A stretch of 64,000 nt of DNA from Mycobacterium sp. Root265 (GCF_001428895.1 NZ_LMJA01000001.1:249150-313149); one strand, 5' to 3'; numbered from the stretch's first letter, positions 27,578 through 40,075 are shown. Program-made: numbers and translations. The notes: generated by a model from the letters alone, not told the origin.

Positions 27578-29858
27578 CGGTGCGCTCCAGCAGTACCACC
27601 GGCAGCTCGGCGAACAACTCGGTCGCCGCCGGACTGCCCGCATGGGTGCGCCCGGTCAGCCGGTCGGTCCAGATGCCTTCCGGCAATGTCACTGTGGTGT
27701 CCCCCCAGCCGATCTCGGCAAGCTTGACCGTCCACCGTGACACCGCCACCAGCACGTCATCGCCGCGCAAGAAGGCGACCAGGTGTGCGGCCGCGGATCC
27801 CGACGCCGGCACCGGTCGGTAGCCGCCGTCGAGGAACGTGTCGGGCAGTTCCCTGCGCAGCCGCAGCGCGGCGCCCACCACCCGGATCTTGGGGTCGGTG
27901 CGGGCCTGCAATGCGGCGCGCCGCACGGCATAGTCCACCGGCCGGCGATTGTCCGGATCGACCAGGCTGTCGTCGAACTGTTCGGTGCCCTGATAAACAT
28001 CCGGGATGCCGGGCACGGTGAGCGCCAGGAGTTTCTGGCCGAGGCTGTCGCTGTGGGCGTGCGCATCGGCGCGAGCCACCAGTGCGGTCAGTTCCTTGGA
28101 CACCGGGCCGTCGATGACGGCATCGACCCAGTCGTGTACCGCCGATTCGAATGCGGTGTCCGGGTCGTTCCACGAGGTGTGCAGCGCCGCTTCCCTGATC
28201 GCCTTTTCCGCGTAGGCGTGCAGCCGGGCCCGCAGGGACTCGGATACCTCGCCGTCGACCGGCCACACGCCGAAGACGTTCTGCCACAGGAAGAGTGTGG
28301 TCGCCGGGTCCGGGCTCAGTACGATATGAGACCAGCGTTCGACACGTTCGGCCCACTCGTCGGCCAGCTGGGACAGCACACCGATGCGGGCCCGCACGTC
28401 CTCACTGCGTTTGGTGTCGTGGGTGGACAGCGTCACCATGGCGTGCGGCCACAGCCGCGCCCGGGTGGCCGCCCGCTCGTGGAACTCGGCGGCGCTCACC
28501 CCGAATAGTGACGGCTCACCGCCGACCTCGTTGAGGGTGACCAGTCGGGCGTCCCGGTAGAACAGGCAGTCCTCGACGGACTTCGCGGTCACCGCACCGC
28601 ACAGCTGCTGGATGCGGACCGCGGCCTCGCCGTCGTGTGCCAGGGCCGCCGCCACCAGCTGCAGCGGTTCGGCCAGTTCGGGCCGGGTGCGCACGGCCTC
28701 GGCGATCGCGGTCGGTCCGACAGCGGTCAGATTCAGGTAGTCGAACCGGTACACGTGCACGTGGGTCAGCAAGGAGGTGACCGCATCCGGCAGCAGGGGA
28801 TGGTCGGCACCGATATCGGCGACGATGGACCGGCACACCCGGGCCAGCTCGCTGGCGAGGGTGACGGTGGCGGCGGCGGTCTTCAATTCCGATGTCTGGT
28901 GCTCGATGGTGCCGCGGTCGACACCGCTGCGCTCGTAGAGCGCGGTCAGCGTCGGTTCGGCCGACGGGTCGACGAACAGCCCGCCGATCTCGCGCAAGGC
29001 GTCATAACCGGTGGTGCCGTCCACCGGCAGCCCGGTGTCGAGAGGCTCGTCGGGGGCCAGGATCTTCTCGATGACGATCCAGGCCTTCTCGCCGACCAGG
29101 TCGCGAAGGTCCGTCACGTAGGCGGCGGGTTCGGCGAGCCCGTCGGGATGGTCGATGCGCAACCCGTCGACCATCCCCTCGGTGAACCAGCGGCCCACCT
29201 CGGCATGGGATGCGTCGAACACAGCGGGGTCCTCCTGGCGCAGGCCGGCCAGTGACGTGATGGAGAAGAACCGGCGATAGCCGCAGAGGTTGTTCCTCCA
29301 GCCGATGAGTTTGTAGTGCTGACGGTCGTGCACCTCGGCACCGGATGCGCCGTCCTGCGCGGTACCCGGAGCGATCGGCCAGACCCGATCGCCCAGCCGC
29401 AGCCGATCTCCGTCCACGGTCAGGTCGGAGATGTCGTCGTCGGATCCCAGCACCGGCAACACGATCCGGCCGTGGTCGAGATCCCAGTCGATGTCGAAGT
29501 AGGTGCTGTACGCCGAATCCCGGCCGTGCGTGAGCACGTCCCACCACCAGGGGTTCTGCGTGGGATCGTCGACGCCGACGTGGTTGGGCACGATATCGAC
29601 GATCAGGCCCATCCCGCGGGCCCGGGCCTGGGCGGACAATTCGGCCAGGCCCTCGGGTCCGCCGAGTTCCTGGGACACCGTGGTCGGGTCGGTGACGTCG
29701 TAGCCGTGGGTGGACCCCGCGGCCGCGGTCAGGATCGGGGACAGGTACAGGTGTGAGACCCCGAGATCGTCCAAATAGTCCAGCAGGTCGACCGCGTCGG
29801 CGAAGGTGAAGGAATCACCGCGCATCTGCAGCCGATACGTGGAGAGCGGGACACCCAT
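27570..29858 (-). CDS. treY: Maltooligosyl trehalose synthase
   Basis: 762 aa GH13 enzyme that converts the reducing-end maltose unit of a glucan into trehalose by intramolecular transglucosylation. It begins STYRLQMRGDSFTFADA, the typical TreY start, with LYLSPILTAAAGSTHGYDV, DIVPNHVG, the catalytic GLRIDHPDGLA and WIVIEKIL. The C-terminal VPGIPDVYQGTE region is intact. It works with TreZ and TreX on glycogen. It starts 13 nt after the treX stop, in the same operon. Confidence 0.97.
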   Translation of the reverse strand: MGVPLSTYRLQMRGDSFTFADAVDLLDYLDDLGVSHLYLSPILTAAAGSTHGYDVTDPTTVSQELGGPEGLAELSAQARARGMGLIVDIVPNHVGVDDPTQNPWWWDVLTHGRDSAYSTYFDIDWDLDHGRIVLPVLGSDDDISDLTVDGDRLRLGDRVWPIAPGTAQDGASGAEVHDRQHYKLIGWRNNLCGYRRFFSITSLAGLRQEDPAVFDASHAEVGRWFTEGMVDGLRIDHPDGLAEPAAYVTDLRDLVGEKAWIVIEKILAPDEPLDTGLPVDGTTGYDALREIGGLFVDPSAEPTLTALYERSGVDRGTIEHQTSELKTAAATVTLASELARVCRSIVADIGADHPLLPDAVTSLLTHVHVYRFDYLNLTAVGPTAIAEAVRTRPELAEPLQLVAAALAHDGEAAVRIQQLCGAVTAKSVEDCLFYRDARLVTLNEVGGEPSLFGVSAAEFHERAATRARLWPHAMVTLSTHDTKRSEDVRARIGVLSQLADEWAERVERWSHIVLSPDPATTLFLWQNVFGVWPVDGEVSESLRARLHAYAEKAIREAALHTSWNDPDTAFESAVHDWVDAVIDGPVSKELTALVARADAHAHSDSLGQKLLALTVPGIPDVYQGTEQFDDSLVDPDNRRPVDYAVRRAALQARTDPKIRVVGAALRLRRELPDTFLDGGYRPVPASGSAAAHLVAFLRGDDVLVAVSRWTVKLAEIGWGDTTVTLPEGIWTDRLTGRTHAGSPAATELFAELPVVLLERTDV

Positions 29859-29871
29859 CAGCCGTTACCGC

Positions 29872-32001
<2,130 letters not shown>

Positions 32002-32002
32002 G

Positions 32003-34177
32003 TCACCACCAGCCGGTGGCGGCTGCGAGCTGACGCCCGAGTTCGTTCGTCATGGTGCGCACGTACGTGGTCGACAGGTGGTGGGAGTCGTGATACATCA
32101 ACACATTTCCCTCCACTACTCGGCAGAAGTCCGGTCGGCACACCGCATCGGTCATGTCGAGTGGCTTCAGGTTCGGGAACCGTTGCACATAATTCAAAGT
32201 CGGGTTGTCGTCGGACAGTACCTCAGAGCGCTTGATGCCGCACGAGATGGCATCGCCGCCGTCGGCCAGGCAATCGGCCGGGAAATACGGCTTGTTGTTG
32301 CGCACCAGCCAGGGCGTGTCGCGCATGGCCAGCACATCGATGCCGGCATCCGAGAACTCTTGCCAGATACCGAGATACGCGCTGGGCATGACATCGCCGG
32401 GTTTGATGTTCCACGGCCGGGTGGAGGTGGTGAACACGAAGTCGGGCTTGTCGGCAAGCAGCTTCGGCATCACCTTCTCATTCCATTCCCGGCACTTCGG
32501 ATAGGGGCGGTTGTCGCCCATCACGAGGGGTTTCTCCTCGGTGGTCAGCGGGCAACCCATCTTCAGGTAGGTGACCACCTTGAAGTCGTGCAGCCGGCCC
32601 AGCAGGTCCAGCGCGGTGATCCAGTGTTCGGCATGTGAGCCGCCGGCCAGGGCGATGGTGCGTTGGGAATCCTTGTTGCCGTAGGTGCAGTTGATGACGT
32701 CGACGTTGTCGAAGTCACTGATGCAACCGGCGTTGGTGGACTCCGGGATGTCGTTCTTGGCCTCCAGCACGGTGGGCCGCATCGGCAGCTTGGGCACCTT
32801 GGCGTTGTTGAGCAGTGCGCGCGATCCGGGGTAGTCGCGCGCCGACAGGCCGGACAATTCCTTACCGCTGGCCCGCTCGACGGTGACATGCTCACGCCAG
32901 GTGAACGAGGTCGCGGTCAGCGTGACACCCAGCAGGGTGACCACCGAGCCCAGCACGATCGTCGGGCGGCGCAACCGGGTGCGCCACGGGACACCGACGG
33001 GCCGCTGCGCCGGTGCCTTGTAGCGCAGCGGGGTCTCCACGTATCTGGTCGTCAGCCAGGCCAGCACGCCGGACACCAGCAGCACGATCGCGCCGTCGGT
33101 GAAGCCGGCGTGGTCGCGCCCGCTGTAGGCCAGCCAGAAGATCAGCAGCGGCCAGTGCCACAGGTACAGCGAGTAGGCCATCGATCCCAGCGCGACGAAC
33201 GGTTTGGTGGCCAGCAGCCGGTTGGGGGCGGGCAGCTTGCCGCCGGTGTGCGGGTCGGCGACCCGGTTGGCCGCGGACAGGATGAACAGCACGGTGGCCC
33301 CGACCGGCACCAGCGTCCACGGGCCGGGGAACTCGCGGACCCCGTCGATCAGCCAGCCGCACAACAGGATGGCGACCAGCGATACCGTCGCCACGATGGT
33401 GCGCACCCACATGGGCCAGCGCACATAGGGGACCAGCGCGCCGATCAGCGCGCCCAGGGTGAGCTCCCAGGCGCGGGCGAAGCTGTTGTAGTACGCGACG
33501 GCCTGATCGGCGTTGTGCGCGATGATCGCGTAGACGAACGACGCGATGGTCAGCGCGGTGAGCAGCACGATGAACACCCAGCGCACGTGCCTGCCGAGCG
33601 GTCGGCGCAGCAGGCAGGCGAGGCCGAAGATGATCGCCAGCAGCGCGATGTAGAACTGGCCCTGCACCGACATCGACCAGATGTGCTGCAGCGGGCTCAC
33701 CGTCTCGCCGGCGCGCAGATAGTCCGCAGCGGTGTTGGCCAGCTCCCAGTTCTGGTAGTAGCCGAGGCTGGCCAGGCTCTGGTCAGCAAACGTTTCCCAG
33801 CGGGTTTCCGGCTGGATCAGGATGGTCAGCACCGCGGCGGCGGCGAGTACCACGATCAATGCAGGCAGCAGTCGGCGCACCAGCCGCACGATCTCCGGAA
33901 CCGGGCGCAGCGCGGTGGCCGGGTCGATTGCGGCCCGCAGCAACCGGCCGCCGAAGAAGAACCCGGACAGCGCCAGGAATACGTCCACACCACCGGAAAC
34001 CCGGCCGAACCAGACGTGGAAAATCGCGACGAGGGCGATCGCGACCCCGCGGAGTCCGTCGAGGTCGTGCCGGTAGAAGCCCGATGCGCGAGTACCCATC
34101 TGCGTGCCGACGGGCGACGCGGGACGCGCTTCGGCTTTACCGCGGGTGGAGGGCCGGGCGGGAGCAAGGGTCATCAT
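32003..34177 (-). CDS. Membrane acyltransferase with C-terminal SGNH domain (OafA-type)
   Basis: 724 aa. The N-terminal acyltransferase-3 domain (about 30-400, ten or so membrane helices) starts with the diagnostic YRHDLDGLRGVAIALVAIFHVW and has FFFGGRLLRA. A C-terminal extracytoplasmic SGNH-hydrolase-like domain (about 480-724) has AGGSHAEHW near residue 512 and the catalytic D-x-x-H in YHDSHHLS near 697. Such two-domain proteins O-acylate surface glycans: the membrane part passes an acyl group across and the SGNH part transfers it. It is the first gene of the treXYZ operon, a conserved mycobacterial arrangement (Rv1565c type). The acceptor is not known; trehalose-based or glucan molecules are a reasonable guess. 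Confidence 0.9.
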   Translation of the reverse strand: MMTLAPARPSTRGKAEARPASPVGTQMGTRASGFYRHDLDGLRGVAIALVAIFHVWFGRVSGGVDVFLALSGFFFGGRLLRAAIDPATALRPVPEIVRLVRRLLPALIVVLAAAAVLTILIQPETRWETFADQSLASLGYYQNWELANTAADYLRAGETVSPLQHIWSMSVQGQFYIALLAIIFGLACLLRRPLGRHVRWVFIVLLTALTIASFVYAIIAHNADQAVAYYNSFARAWELTLGALIGALVPYVRWPMWVRTIVATVSLVAILLCGWLIDGVREFPGPWTLVPVGATVLFILSAANRVADPHTGGKLPAPNRLLATKPFVALGSMAYSLYLWHWPLLIFWLAYSGRDHAGFTDGAIVLLVSGVLAWLTTRYVETPLRYKAPAQRPVGVPWRTRLRRPTIVLGSVVTLLGVTLTATSFTWREHVTVERASGKELSGLSARDYPGSRALLNNAKVPKLPMRPTVLEAKNDIPESTNAGCISDFDNVDVINCTYGNKDSQRTIALAGGSHAEHWITALDLLGRLHDFKVVTYLKMGCPLTTEEKPLVMGDNRPYPKCREWNEKVMPKLLADKPDFVFTTSTRPWNIKPGDVMPSAYLGIWQEFSDAGIDVLAMRDTPWLVRNNKPYFPADCLADGGDAISCGIKRSEVLSDDNPTLNYVQRFPNLKPLDMTDAVCRPDFCRVVEGNVLMYHDSHHLSTTYVRTMTNELGRQLAAATGWW

Positions 34178-34269
34178 GGTCGGGGAGTTAATCTACCTAA
34201 GAACCCTGGGTGCCTCAGGCCACGGGCGCGACGTCACACCTGCTGAGCAAAGCGATAGTGTCCGGTGCC

Positions 34270-35562
34270 ATGCCCGCGTTGACACCGGATGAGATCAGCG
34301 CGATCGACACCGCGCACATCTGGCACCCCTACAGCACCATCGGCTCCCAGGCGCTGACGCCGGTGGTGGCGGTGGCCGCCAAGGGCGCCTGGCTGACCCT
34401 CGTGCACGATGGCAGGTCCGTCGATGTCCTCGACGCCATGAGTTCGTGGTGGACCGCGGTGCACGGCCACGGCCATCCGCGGCTCGATGCGGCCATGAGC
34501 GCTCAGCTGGCCACCATGAACCACGTCATGTTCGGAGGCCTGACCCATGAGCCCGCGGCCCGACTGGCCCAGCTGCTGGTCGAGATCACCCCGGCGGGCC
34601 TGGACTCGGTGTTCTTCAGCGATTCGGGCTCGGTGTCGGTGGAGGTGGCCGCCAAGATGGCGCTGCAGTACTGGCGCAGCCGCGGCCGGCCGGCCAAGCA
34701 CCGACTGATGACGTGGCGCGGCGGATACCACGGCGACACCTTCACCCCGATGAGTGTGTGTGACCCCGACGGCGGCATGCACTCGATCTGGACCGACGTC
34801 CTGGCCCGGCAGGTGTTCGCCCCGCAGGTGCCCGGCGAGTACGACCCGTCCTACGTCGCCGCCTTCGAACGCCAACTCGCCGAGCACGCCGGCGAGTTGG
34901 CTGCGGTGATCGTCGAGCCGGTGGTGCAGGGTGCCGGTGGCATGCGGTTCCACGACCCGCGCTATCTCAACGACCTGCGACGGCTGTGCGACCGGCACGG
35001 TGTGCTGCTCATCTTCGATGAGATCGCCACCGGGTTCGGGCGCACCGGGGAACTGTTCGCCGCCGACCATGCCGGCGTCAGCCCCGACATCATGTGCGTC
35101 GGCAAGGCGCTCACCGGCGGATACGTGACGTTGGCCGCCACCCTGTGCACGGCGCACGTCGCCGCGACCATCAGCGCCGGCGAGCCGGGGGCCCTGATGC
35201 ACGGGCCGACCTTCATGGCCAACGCGCTCGCCTGCGCGGTATCGGTGGCCGCCGTCGAACTGCTGCTGGAGGGTGACTGGCGGGGACGGGTCGGCAAGAT
35301 CGAGGCCGGTCTGCGGGACGGACTCGAACCGGCGCGAACGCTGCCTGCGGTGGCCGACGTGCGGGTGCTCGGCGCCATCGGCGTCATCGAGATGCGTGAA
35401 CCCGTCGATATGGCCGTGGCCACCCGAACCGCGATCGAGCACGGTCTGTGGCTGCGACCGTTCGGCAGGCTGGTCTACGCGATGCCGCCGTTCATCTGCA
35501 CCGCCGAGGAGGTCGCCCAGATCGGTGCGGGCATGGTCGCCGTCGCGCGTGCATTAACCTGA
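34270..35562 (+). CDS. bioA: Adenosylmethionine-8-amino-7-oxononanoate aminotransferase
   Basis: 430 aa class III PLP aminotransferase that makes 7,8-diaminopelargonate with SAM as amino donor, the third step of biotin synthesis. It begins [13 protein letters not shown], contains [13 protein letters not shown] and the GYHGDT motif, and has the PLP lysine in [11 protein letters not shown] near residue 279. ATG 34270 is chosen (11 nt after a GATAGT box at 34254-34259). It is divergent from the acyltransferase-tre operon. Its stop codon lies inside the BioQ box that controls bioF. Confidence 0.96.
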   Translation: MPALTPDEISAIDTAHIWHPYSTIGSQALTPVVAVAAKGAWLTLVHDGRSVDVLDAMSSWWTAVHGHGHPRLDAAMSAQLATMNHVMFGGLTHEPAARLAQLLVEITPAGLDSVFFSDSGSVSVEVAAKMALQYWRSRGRPAKHRLMTWRGGYHGDTFTPMSVCDPDGGMHSIWTDVLARQVFAPQVPGEYDPSYVAAFERQLAEHAGELAAVIVEPVVQGAGGMRFHDPRYLNDLRRLCDRHGVLLIFDEIATGFGRTGELFAADHAGVSPDIMCVGKALTGGYVTLAATLCTAHVAATISAGEPGALMHGPTFMANALACAVSVAAVELLLEGDWRGRVGKIEAGLRDGLEPARTLPAVADVRVLGAIGVIEMREPVDMAVATRTAIEHGLWLRPFGRLVYAMPPFICTAEEVAQIGAGMVAVARALT

Positions 35563-35572
35563 ACGGTGTTCA
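35555..35572 (+). promoter_or_regulatory. BioQ operator and internal promoter for bioFD
   Basis: The 13-bp palindrome TGAACGGTGTTCA (35560-35572) matches the known mycobacterial BioQ box and is identical to the one in the bioQ-bioB gap. A -10-like TAACCT (35555-35560) abuts it, placing the transcription start inside the operator. Confidence 0.88.
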
Positions 35573-35591
35573 AGTGTCGAAAGGACGTCCA

Positions 35592-36737
35592 TTGACACGC
35601 ACCGGTCTTTCCCCGCTGGCCTGGCTCGCCGAGGTCGAGACACAGCGCCGTGCGCAGGGGCTGCGCCGATCGTTGCGGGTGCGCCCGCCGGTGGGCACCG
35701 AGCTCGACCTGGCCTCCAACGACTACCTCGGGCTGTCCCAGCACCCGGCCGTGCTCGAAGGCGGCGTCGAGGCGCTGCGCACCTGGGGTGCCGGCGCGAG
35801 CGGCTCGCGACTGGTCACCGGGAACACCGAACTGCACGAGGAATTCGAATCCGAACTGGCGGCGTTCACCGGTGCCGAATCGGCACTGGTCTTCTCCTCG
35901 GGATACACCGCCAATATCGGCGCGGTCACCGCGCTGACCGGTCCGGGCACATTGCTGGTCTCCGATGCGCTCACCCACGCTTCCATCGTGGATGCCTGCC
36001 GGCTGTCACGGGCCCGGGTCGCGGTGACGCCTCATCTGGATGTGGCCGCCGTCGAGGACGCGCTGTCCGGCCGCGCCGAGGACCGCGCCGTGGTGGCCAC
36101 CGAATCGGTGTTCAGCACCGACGGCGCGCTGGCTCCGCTGCGGGAACTGCACGAGGTGTGCCGCCGGTTCGGTGCGCTGCTGCTGGTCGACGAGGCGCAC
36201 GGGCTCGGGGTCCGCGGCGCCGGCGGGCAGGGTCTGCTGCACGAGGTCGGTCTGGCCGGCGCGCCGGACGTCGTCATGACCACCACCTTGTCCAAGTCGC
36301 TGGGCAGCCAGGGCGGCGCGGTGCTGGGCCCGGCCGCGGTGCGCGCGCACCTCATCGACACCGCCCGCACCTTCATCTTCGACACCGGTCTGGCGCCGGC
36401 CGCCGTGGGTGCCGCGCTGGCCGCCCTACGGGTGCTGATCGATCAGCCGCAGCTGGCCGCCGCGGTGCTGGCCCGCGCGGGCGAACTGGCCCGGATCTGC
36501 GATGTGGCCGAGGAACCCACCTCGGCGGTCGTCTCGGTGATTCTCGGTGATCCCGAGGTGTCGGTCGCCGCCGCGGCGGCCTGCCTGCAACGCGGGGTGC
36601 GGGTCGGCTGCTTCCGGCCGCCGACCGTCCCGGCCGGCACCTCGCGGCTGCGGCTGACCGCCCGTGCCGCCCTCACCGACGATGAGATCGCGCTGGCGGC
36701 AAGGGTTCTCGCCGATGTTCTCGGCCTGCCACGATGA
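35592..36737 (+). CDS. bioF: 8-amino-7-oxononanoate synthase
   Basis: 381 aa PLP enzyme of the alpha-oxoamine synthase family, condensing pimeloyl thioester with alanine. It has [28 protein letters not shown]-type glycine-rich residues, the [10 protein letters not shown] aspartate, and the PLP lysine in [13 protein letters not shown] near residue 236. TTG 35592 is preferred because GAAAGGA (35579-35585) lies 6 nt upstream and transcription from the BioQ-controlled promoter would start near 35567; GTG 35574 is the alternative. It overlaps bioD by 4 nt. Confidence 0.95.
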   Translation: MTRTGLSPLAWLAEVETQRRAQGLRRSLRVRPPVGTELDLASNDYLGLSQHPAVLEGGVEALRTWGAGASGSRLVTGNTELHEEFESELAAFTGAESALVFSSGYTANIGAVTALTGPGTLLVSDALTHASIVDACRLSRARVAVTPHLDVAAVEDALSGRAEDRAVVATESVFSTDGALAPLRELHEVCRRFGALLLVDEAHGLGVRGAGGQGLLHEVGLAGAPDVVMTTTLSKSLGSQGGAVLGPAAVRAHLIDTARTFIFDTGLAPAAVGAALAALRVLIDQPQLAAAVLARAGELARICDVAEEPTSAVVSVILGDPEVSVAAAAACLQRGVRVGCFRPPTVPAGTSRLRLTARAALTDDEIALAARVLADVLGLPR

Positions 36738-37411
36738 GCGTGCTGGTGGTGACGGGCACCGATACCGGGGTGGGCAAGACCGTGACGACGGCCGCGCTGG
36801 CGTGCGCCGCGCGCCTGGCCGGACTGGATGTCGCCGTCTGCAAACCGGTGCAGACCGGAAGCGCCGACGGCGATGACGATCTCCGCGAGGTCGGCAGGCT
36901 GTCCGGGGTGACCGCGCTGCACGGCGGCTGGCGCTATCCCGAAGCGCTGGCCCCGGTGGCTGCAGCTGGGCGAGCAGGCCTGCCGCTGCCCAACCGCGAC
37001 GAACTGCTGGCCTCGGTGCGGGCCGCCGACGCGCCGGGACGGTTGACGATCGTGGAGGGCGCCGGCGGCCTGCTGGTGCAGCTGGGCGCCGACGGCGTGA
37101 CGCTGCGCGATCTGGCAACCGACTTGTCCGCGCCGGTCCTGGTGGTGGTGTCCCCGGGGCTGGGCACCCTCAATCACGCCGCGCTGACTCTGGAATCGCT
37201 TGCGGCAAAGGGGGTTCCGATAGCCGGACTGGTGATCGGCGCCTGGCCGGAGCTGCCCGGGGTCGCCGAACAGGACAACCGCGAGGCGCTGGCGCAGTTG
37301 GCCGAGCTGCGCGCAGTGTTGCCGGCTGGTGCGGCGCCGCTGAGCATCGACGGGTTCCAGATGCTCAGCACGTCGGCCTTCGACCCGAACTGGATCGCGA
37401 GCCTGGTGTAG
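36734..37411 (+). CDS. bioD: Dethiobiotin synthetase
   Basis: 225 aa ATP-dependent carboxylase forming the ureido ring of dethiobiotin. The P-loop GTDTGVGKT is at residues 8-16, the substrate lysine in CKPVQTG at about 35-41, and the conserved [11 protein letters not shown] near 106. The start overlaps the bioF stop (ATGA), so the pair is translationally coupled. It acts in the cytoplasm before BioB. Confidence 0.97.
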   Translation: MSVLVVTGTDTGVGKTVTTAALACAARLAGLDVAVCKPVQTGSADGDDDLREVGRLSGVTALHGGWRYPEALAPVAAAGRAGLPLPNRDELLASVRAADAPGRLTIVEGAGGLLVQLGADGVTLRDLATDLSAPVLVVVSPGLGTLNHAALTLESLAAKGVPIAGLVIGAWPELPGVAEQDNREALAQLAELRAVLPAGAAPLSIDGFQMLSTSAFDPNWIASLV

Positions 37412-37413
37412 CG

Positions 37414-37935
37414 ATGGTGCACTCGATCGAGCTGACTCTCGATGCGGGCGCCGATGCCGCCGTCCGTGGGCTCTGGCAGGCGCTCGCCGACGCCGGGGTG
37501 CCCAGCCAGGCCGGTCACCGCTCGCCGACCAATCGCCCGCACGTCACGGTCACCGTCGCGGCACAGATGTCCGCCGATGCCGAGGCGGATCTGGTGCCGC
37601 TGCTGGACCGGTTGCCGCTGCCGTGCCGGCTCGGTGCGCCGATGGTCTTCGGGCGTGGTCCGTACACCCTGGTGCTGCTGGTGATCCCGTCTGTCGAGCT
37701 GTTGGACCTGCATGCCCAGGTGAACCGTATCTGCTTGCCGCACATGGAGTCCGGACCGCTTCGGCATACCCTGTCCGGGCAGTGGACCCCGCACGTCACA
37801 CTGGCGCGCCGGGTGCCCGCCGAGCTGCTGGAGCAGGCGCTGGCCGTGGTGGGCACCGGCACCGATATCGAGGGGGAGTTCGTGGGGCTGCGGCACTGGG
37901 ATGGCGATGCCCGTGAAGAACATTGGATGAGTTGA
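37414..37935 (+). CDS. 2'-5' RNA ligase family protein (2H phosphoesterase)
   Basis: 173 aa. Two HxT/S-type motifs characteristic of 2H phosphoesterases are visible: RPHVTVTV near residue 43 and WTPHVTLAR near 127. Family members hydrolyse or ligate cyclic phosphates on RNA or nucleotides; the substrate here is unknown. It begins 2 nt after the bioD stop, so it belongs to the bioFD transcript, an arrangement conserved in mycobacteria (Rv1571 position). A functional link to biotin is not evident. Confidence 0.85.
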   Translation: MVHSIELTLDAGADAAVRGLWQALADAGVPSQAGHRSPTNRPHVTVTVAAQMSADAEADLVPLLDRLPLPCRLGAPMVFGRGPYTLVLLVIPSVELLDLHAQVNRICLPHMESGPLRHTLSGQWTPHVTLARRVPAELLEQALAVVGTGTDIEGEFVGLRHWDGDAREEHWMS

Positions 37936-37938
37936 CGG

Positions 37939-38102
37939 CTACCAGGTCGCGGTGCTGAGCAGGCGCGGACGCAGTTCGGCCATCGGCTGCGGCCGCCCGG
38001 TGCGGTAGCCCTGAATCAGGTCGCAGCCCAGTGCCGCGAGTTGCTCACGCTGCGTAGCGGTTTCGACTCCCTCGGCGACGGTGTGCAACTTCAGCGCGCG
38101 CG
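37939..38102 (-). pseudogene. Detached 3' end of the GGDEF-EAL gene (EAL C-terminus in another frame)
   Basis: After the GC tract at 38094-38102, the normal EAL ending continues in a different frame: LKLHTVAEGVETATQREQL, then LGCDLIQGYRTGRPQP and a TAG at 37941-37939. This contains the conserved AEGVE glutamate and the QGY motif that close every EAL domain. One GC unit missing from the dinucleotide tract would explain the shift. Either the gene is truncated in this strain or the base call is wrong. Confidence 0.8.
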
Positions 38103-40072
38103 AGGTTGATGATCATCTCCACGATCGCGTCGCCGGAGGTGGTGTCCAGTTGGTTCACGAAATGTCGGTCGATCTTGAGGGCGTCCAGCGGTAGTTCGCT
38201 GAGGTACTGCAGCGAGGAGTAGCCGGTGCCGAAATCGTCGATCCCGATCTTCGCGCCCTGGCCGCGCACGATCTCCAGCTTGCGTCCCGCGTCGGCGGTG
38301 TCGTTGAGCAAGGTCGCCTCGGTGACCTCCAGACGCAGCAGATCGAACGAAAAGCCGGCGTCCTGCACCGCTTTTGCCACGAGCTCCACGAAATCTGGCC
38401 GGCCCAGCGTTGCGGACGACACGTTGACGGCGACACCGATCGCGGCGCCGGCCTCGACCAGCGCGGCGCCGTCCCGGCAGGCCTGGGCCAGGACCACCTC
38501 GTCGATCTTGGCGATCAGGCCCGCGTCCTCGGCGATGGACAGAAATGCCGCAGGCTCCAGCAGCACACCGTCACGCCGCCACCGCACGAGTGCTTCGATA
38601 TCGGTGGGTCGTCCACCCCGTGTCGGCACCACCGGCTGGTAGTGCACCTCCAGGCCGCCGATGCTCACCGCCTCCTGCAGGGCATGTTCCACACCGCGCC
38701 GATGGTCGGCTTCGGCAGCGAGTCCCAGATCGAATTCCGCGACGTGCGAACGACCCTGGTCCTTCGCGGCGTACAGGGCGATATCCGCCCGCTGCAGCAG
38801 TTCGTCGGCGGGGATTCCGTCATCGGGGGCGACGGCCACACCGACGGATACGTCGATATCCACCCAGCGACCCGCCACTTCGTACAACCGGTCCACAGCC
38901 CCGACCATCCGGTGCGCGGCTTGTCGGGGCCGGTCGCCGTCGGCGGGGCCTGTCAGGACGACGCCGAATTCGTCGCCTCCCATCCGGCCCACCTGCCCGC
39001 GGTCACCGACCTCCACCTCCAGGCGCGTCGCGACCTGGCACAGCAGGTCGTCGCCGGCGTCGTGACCGAAGGTGTCGTTGATGAACTTGAACCGGTCGAG
39101 GTCGCAGAACAGGAAGGCCACCCAGCTTCCGTCGGCACGGCTGCGGCCGAGCGCGTCTTCGAGAGCGTCCACCAGGGCGACCCGGTTCAGCAGACCCGTC
39201 AGACCGTCATGAGTCGCCTGGTGTGCGAGCACACCGAGGATGTTGTCCCTGGATCTCACGATGTTCATCAATCGTGAGCTGGTCTCCAGTGACTGTTCGT
39301 GATCGGCGAGCGCATCGATCGCCGCATGAACCTCACCCGTGGGCGCACCCGCGGCAACCTGTTCCAGGATCGATGCCTGATCGTTGGCCAGCTCGACCGC
39401 GGCCTGACGGCGCCGGTCCTCACAGGCCAGATCCTTCAATGCGTTGTGATGGTTGACGCGCAGGCGCCTGCGGAACAGTCCGATGGTCGCCGTGCCGAAC
39501 ACAAAGGTCAGGACACCGGCGACGACCGCAAGCCGACGGTTGCGGTCGTCGAATCGCTGCGAGGCGACGGTCTGGTCGAACACCGCTCGATTGCTGCGCT
39601 GCCGGTTGAGTTGGGCATCGGTGACGATGCTGTCGGCTTCGGCCGCCAGGGCCCGGATGAGGCCTGGTTCGGGCGCGGACACCGGGGCCCGGGTCTTCTG
39701 ATCGTCGATGTCGCCGCTCAGTCGCTGCGCACGGGCCAGCAGATCCTCATAGCGTTCCCGGACGTCGCTGGTGGGCGCATTGGCGGCGGCGGTGTGTAGC
39801 TGGCGAATGAGGACACCGCGGTTGACGTCGATGGTGTCCAGGACCTGCGCACCGTCCGCCCAGCGTTCCAGTGCGTACGCGAGGTGCCCCGCCGCCGGTG
39901 CAATATCTCCCTCGTTGCCGGAGGCGATATCGGTGTACTGGATTGTGTCCTGCAGGCGCGCGCTGTTCTGATAGGCGTTGAAGGTTGCACCGAGCAACAG
40001 GACGAGCGCGATCAGCATGGCCGTCGCGGTGGCCATTTCGATACGGGACCATCGGGTCTCGAGCTCGGTCAT
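38045..40072 (-). CDS. Membrane GGDEF-EAL cyclic-di-GMP enzyme, frameshifted near the C-terminus
   Basis: 675 aa as read. TM helices near 14-36 and 185-205 flank an extracytoplasmic helical sensor region. The GGDEF domain has an intact RMGGDEFGVVL (near 365), and the EAL domain has TDIEALVRWRR (near 490), NVSSATL and DDFGTGYSSLQYL with KIDRHFV, so both cyclase and phosphodiesterase motifs are canonical. The last 18 residues (after INLARA) are out of frame because of an indel in a GC run, and the true domain end is at 38102-37939. The shifted product lacks the AEGVE segment and is predicted to be phosphodiesterase-deficient. It follows a lipoprotein gene by 3 nt. Confidence 0.88.
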   Translation of the reverse strand: MTELETRWSRIEMATATAMLIALVLLLGATFNAYQNSARLQDTIQYTDIASGNEGDIAPAAGHLAYALERWADGAQVLDTIDVNRGVLIRQLHTAAANAPTSDVRERYEDLLARAQRLSGDIDDQKTRAPVSAPEPGLIRALAAEADSIVTDAQLNRQRSNRAVFDQTVASQRFDDRNRRLAVVAGVLTFVFGTATIGLFRRRLRVNHHNALKDLACEDRRRQAAVELANDQASILEQVAAGAPTGEVHAAIDALADHEQSLETSSRLMNIVRSRDNILGVLAHQATHDGLTGLLNRVALVDALEDALGRSRADGSWVAFLFCDLDRFKFINDTFGHDAGDDLLCQVATRLEVEVGDRGQVGRMGGDEFGVVLTGPADGDRPRQAAHRMVGAVDRLYEVAGRWVDIDVSVGVAVAPDDGIPADELLQRADIALYAAKDQGRSHVAEFDLGLAAEADHRRGVEHALQEAVSIGGLEVHYQPVVPTRGGRPTDIEALVRWRRDGVLLEPAAFLSIAEDAGLIAKIDEVVLAQACRDGAALVEAGAAIGVAVNVSSATLGRPDFVELVAKAVQDAGFSFDLLRLEVTEATLLNDTADAGRKLEIVRGQGAKIGIDDFGTGYSSLQYLSELPLDALKIDRHFVNQLDTTSGDAIVEMIINLARAEVAHRRRGSRNRYAA

Positions 40073-40075
40073 GGG

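Noticed and set aside
32663-34246. 527-codon plus-strand open frame over the acyltransferase
   Set aside because: It is antisense to membrane helices and the SGNH domain; the translation is dominated by charged and Gln-rich runs without a fold.
34178-34269. BioQ box expected in front of bioA
   Set aside because: No TGAAC-N3-GTTCA dyad is present between the acyltransferase and bioA starts, so direct BioQ control of bioA is not supported here.
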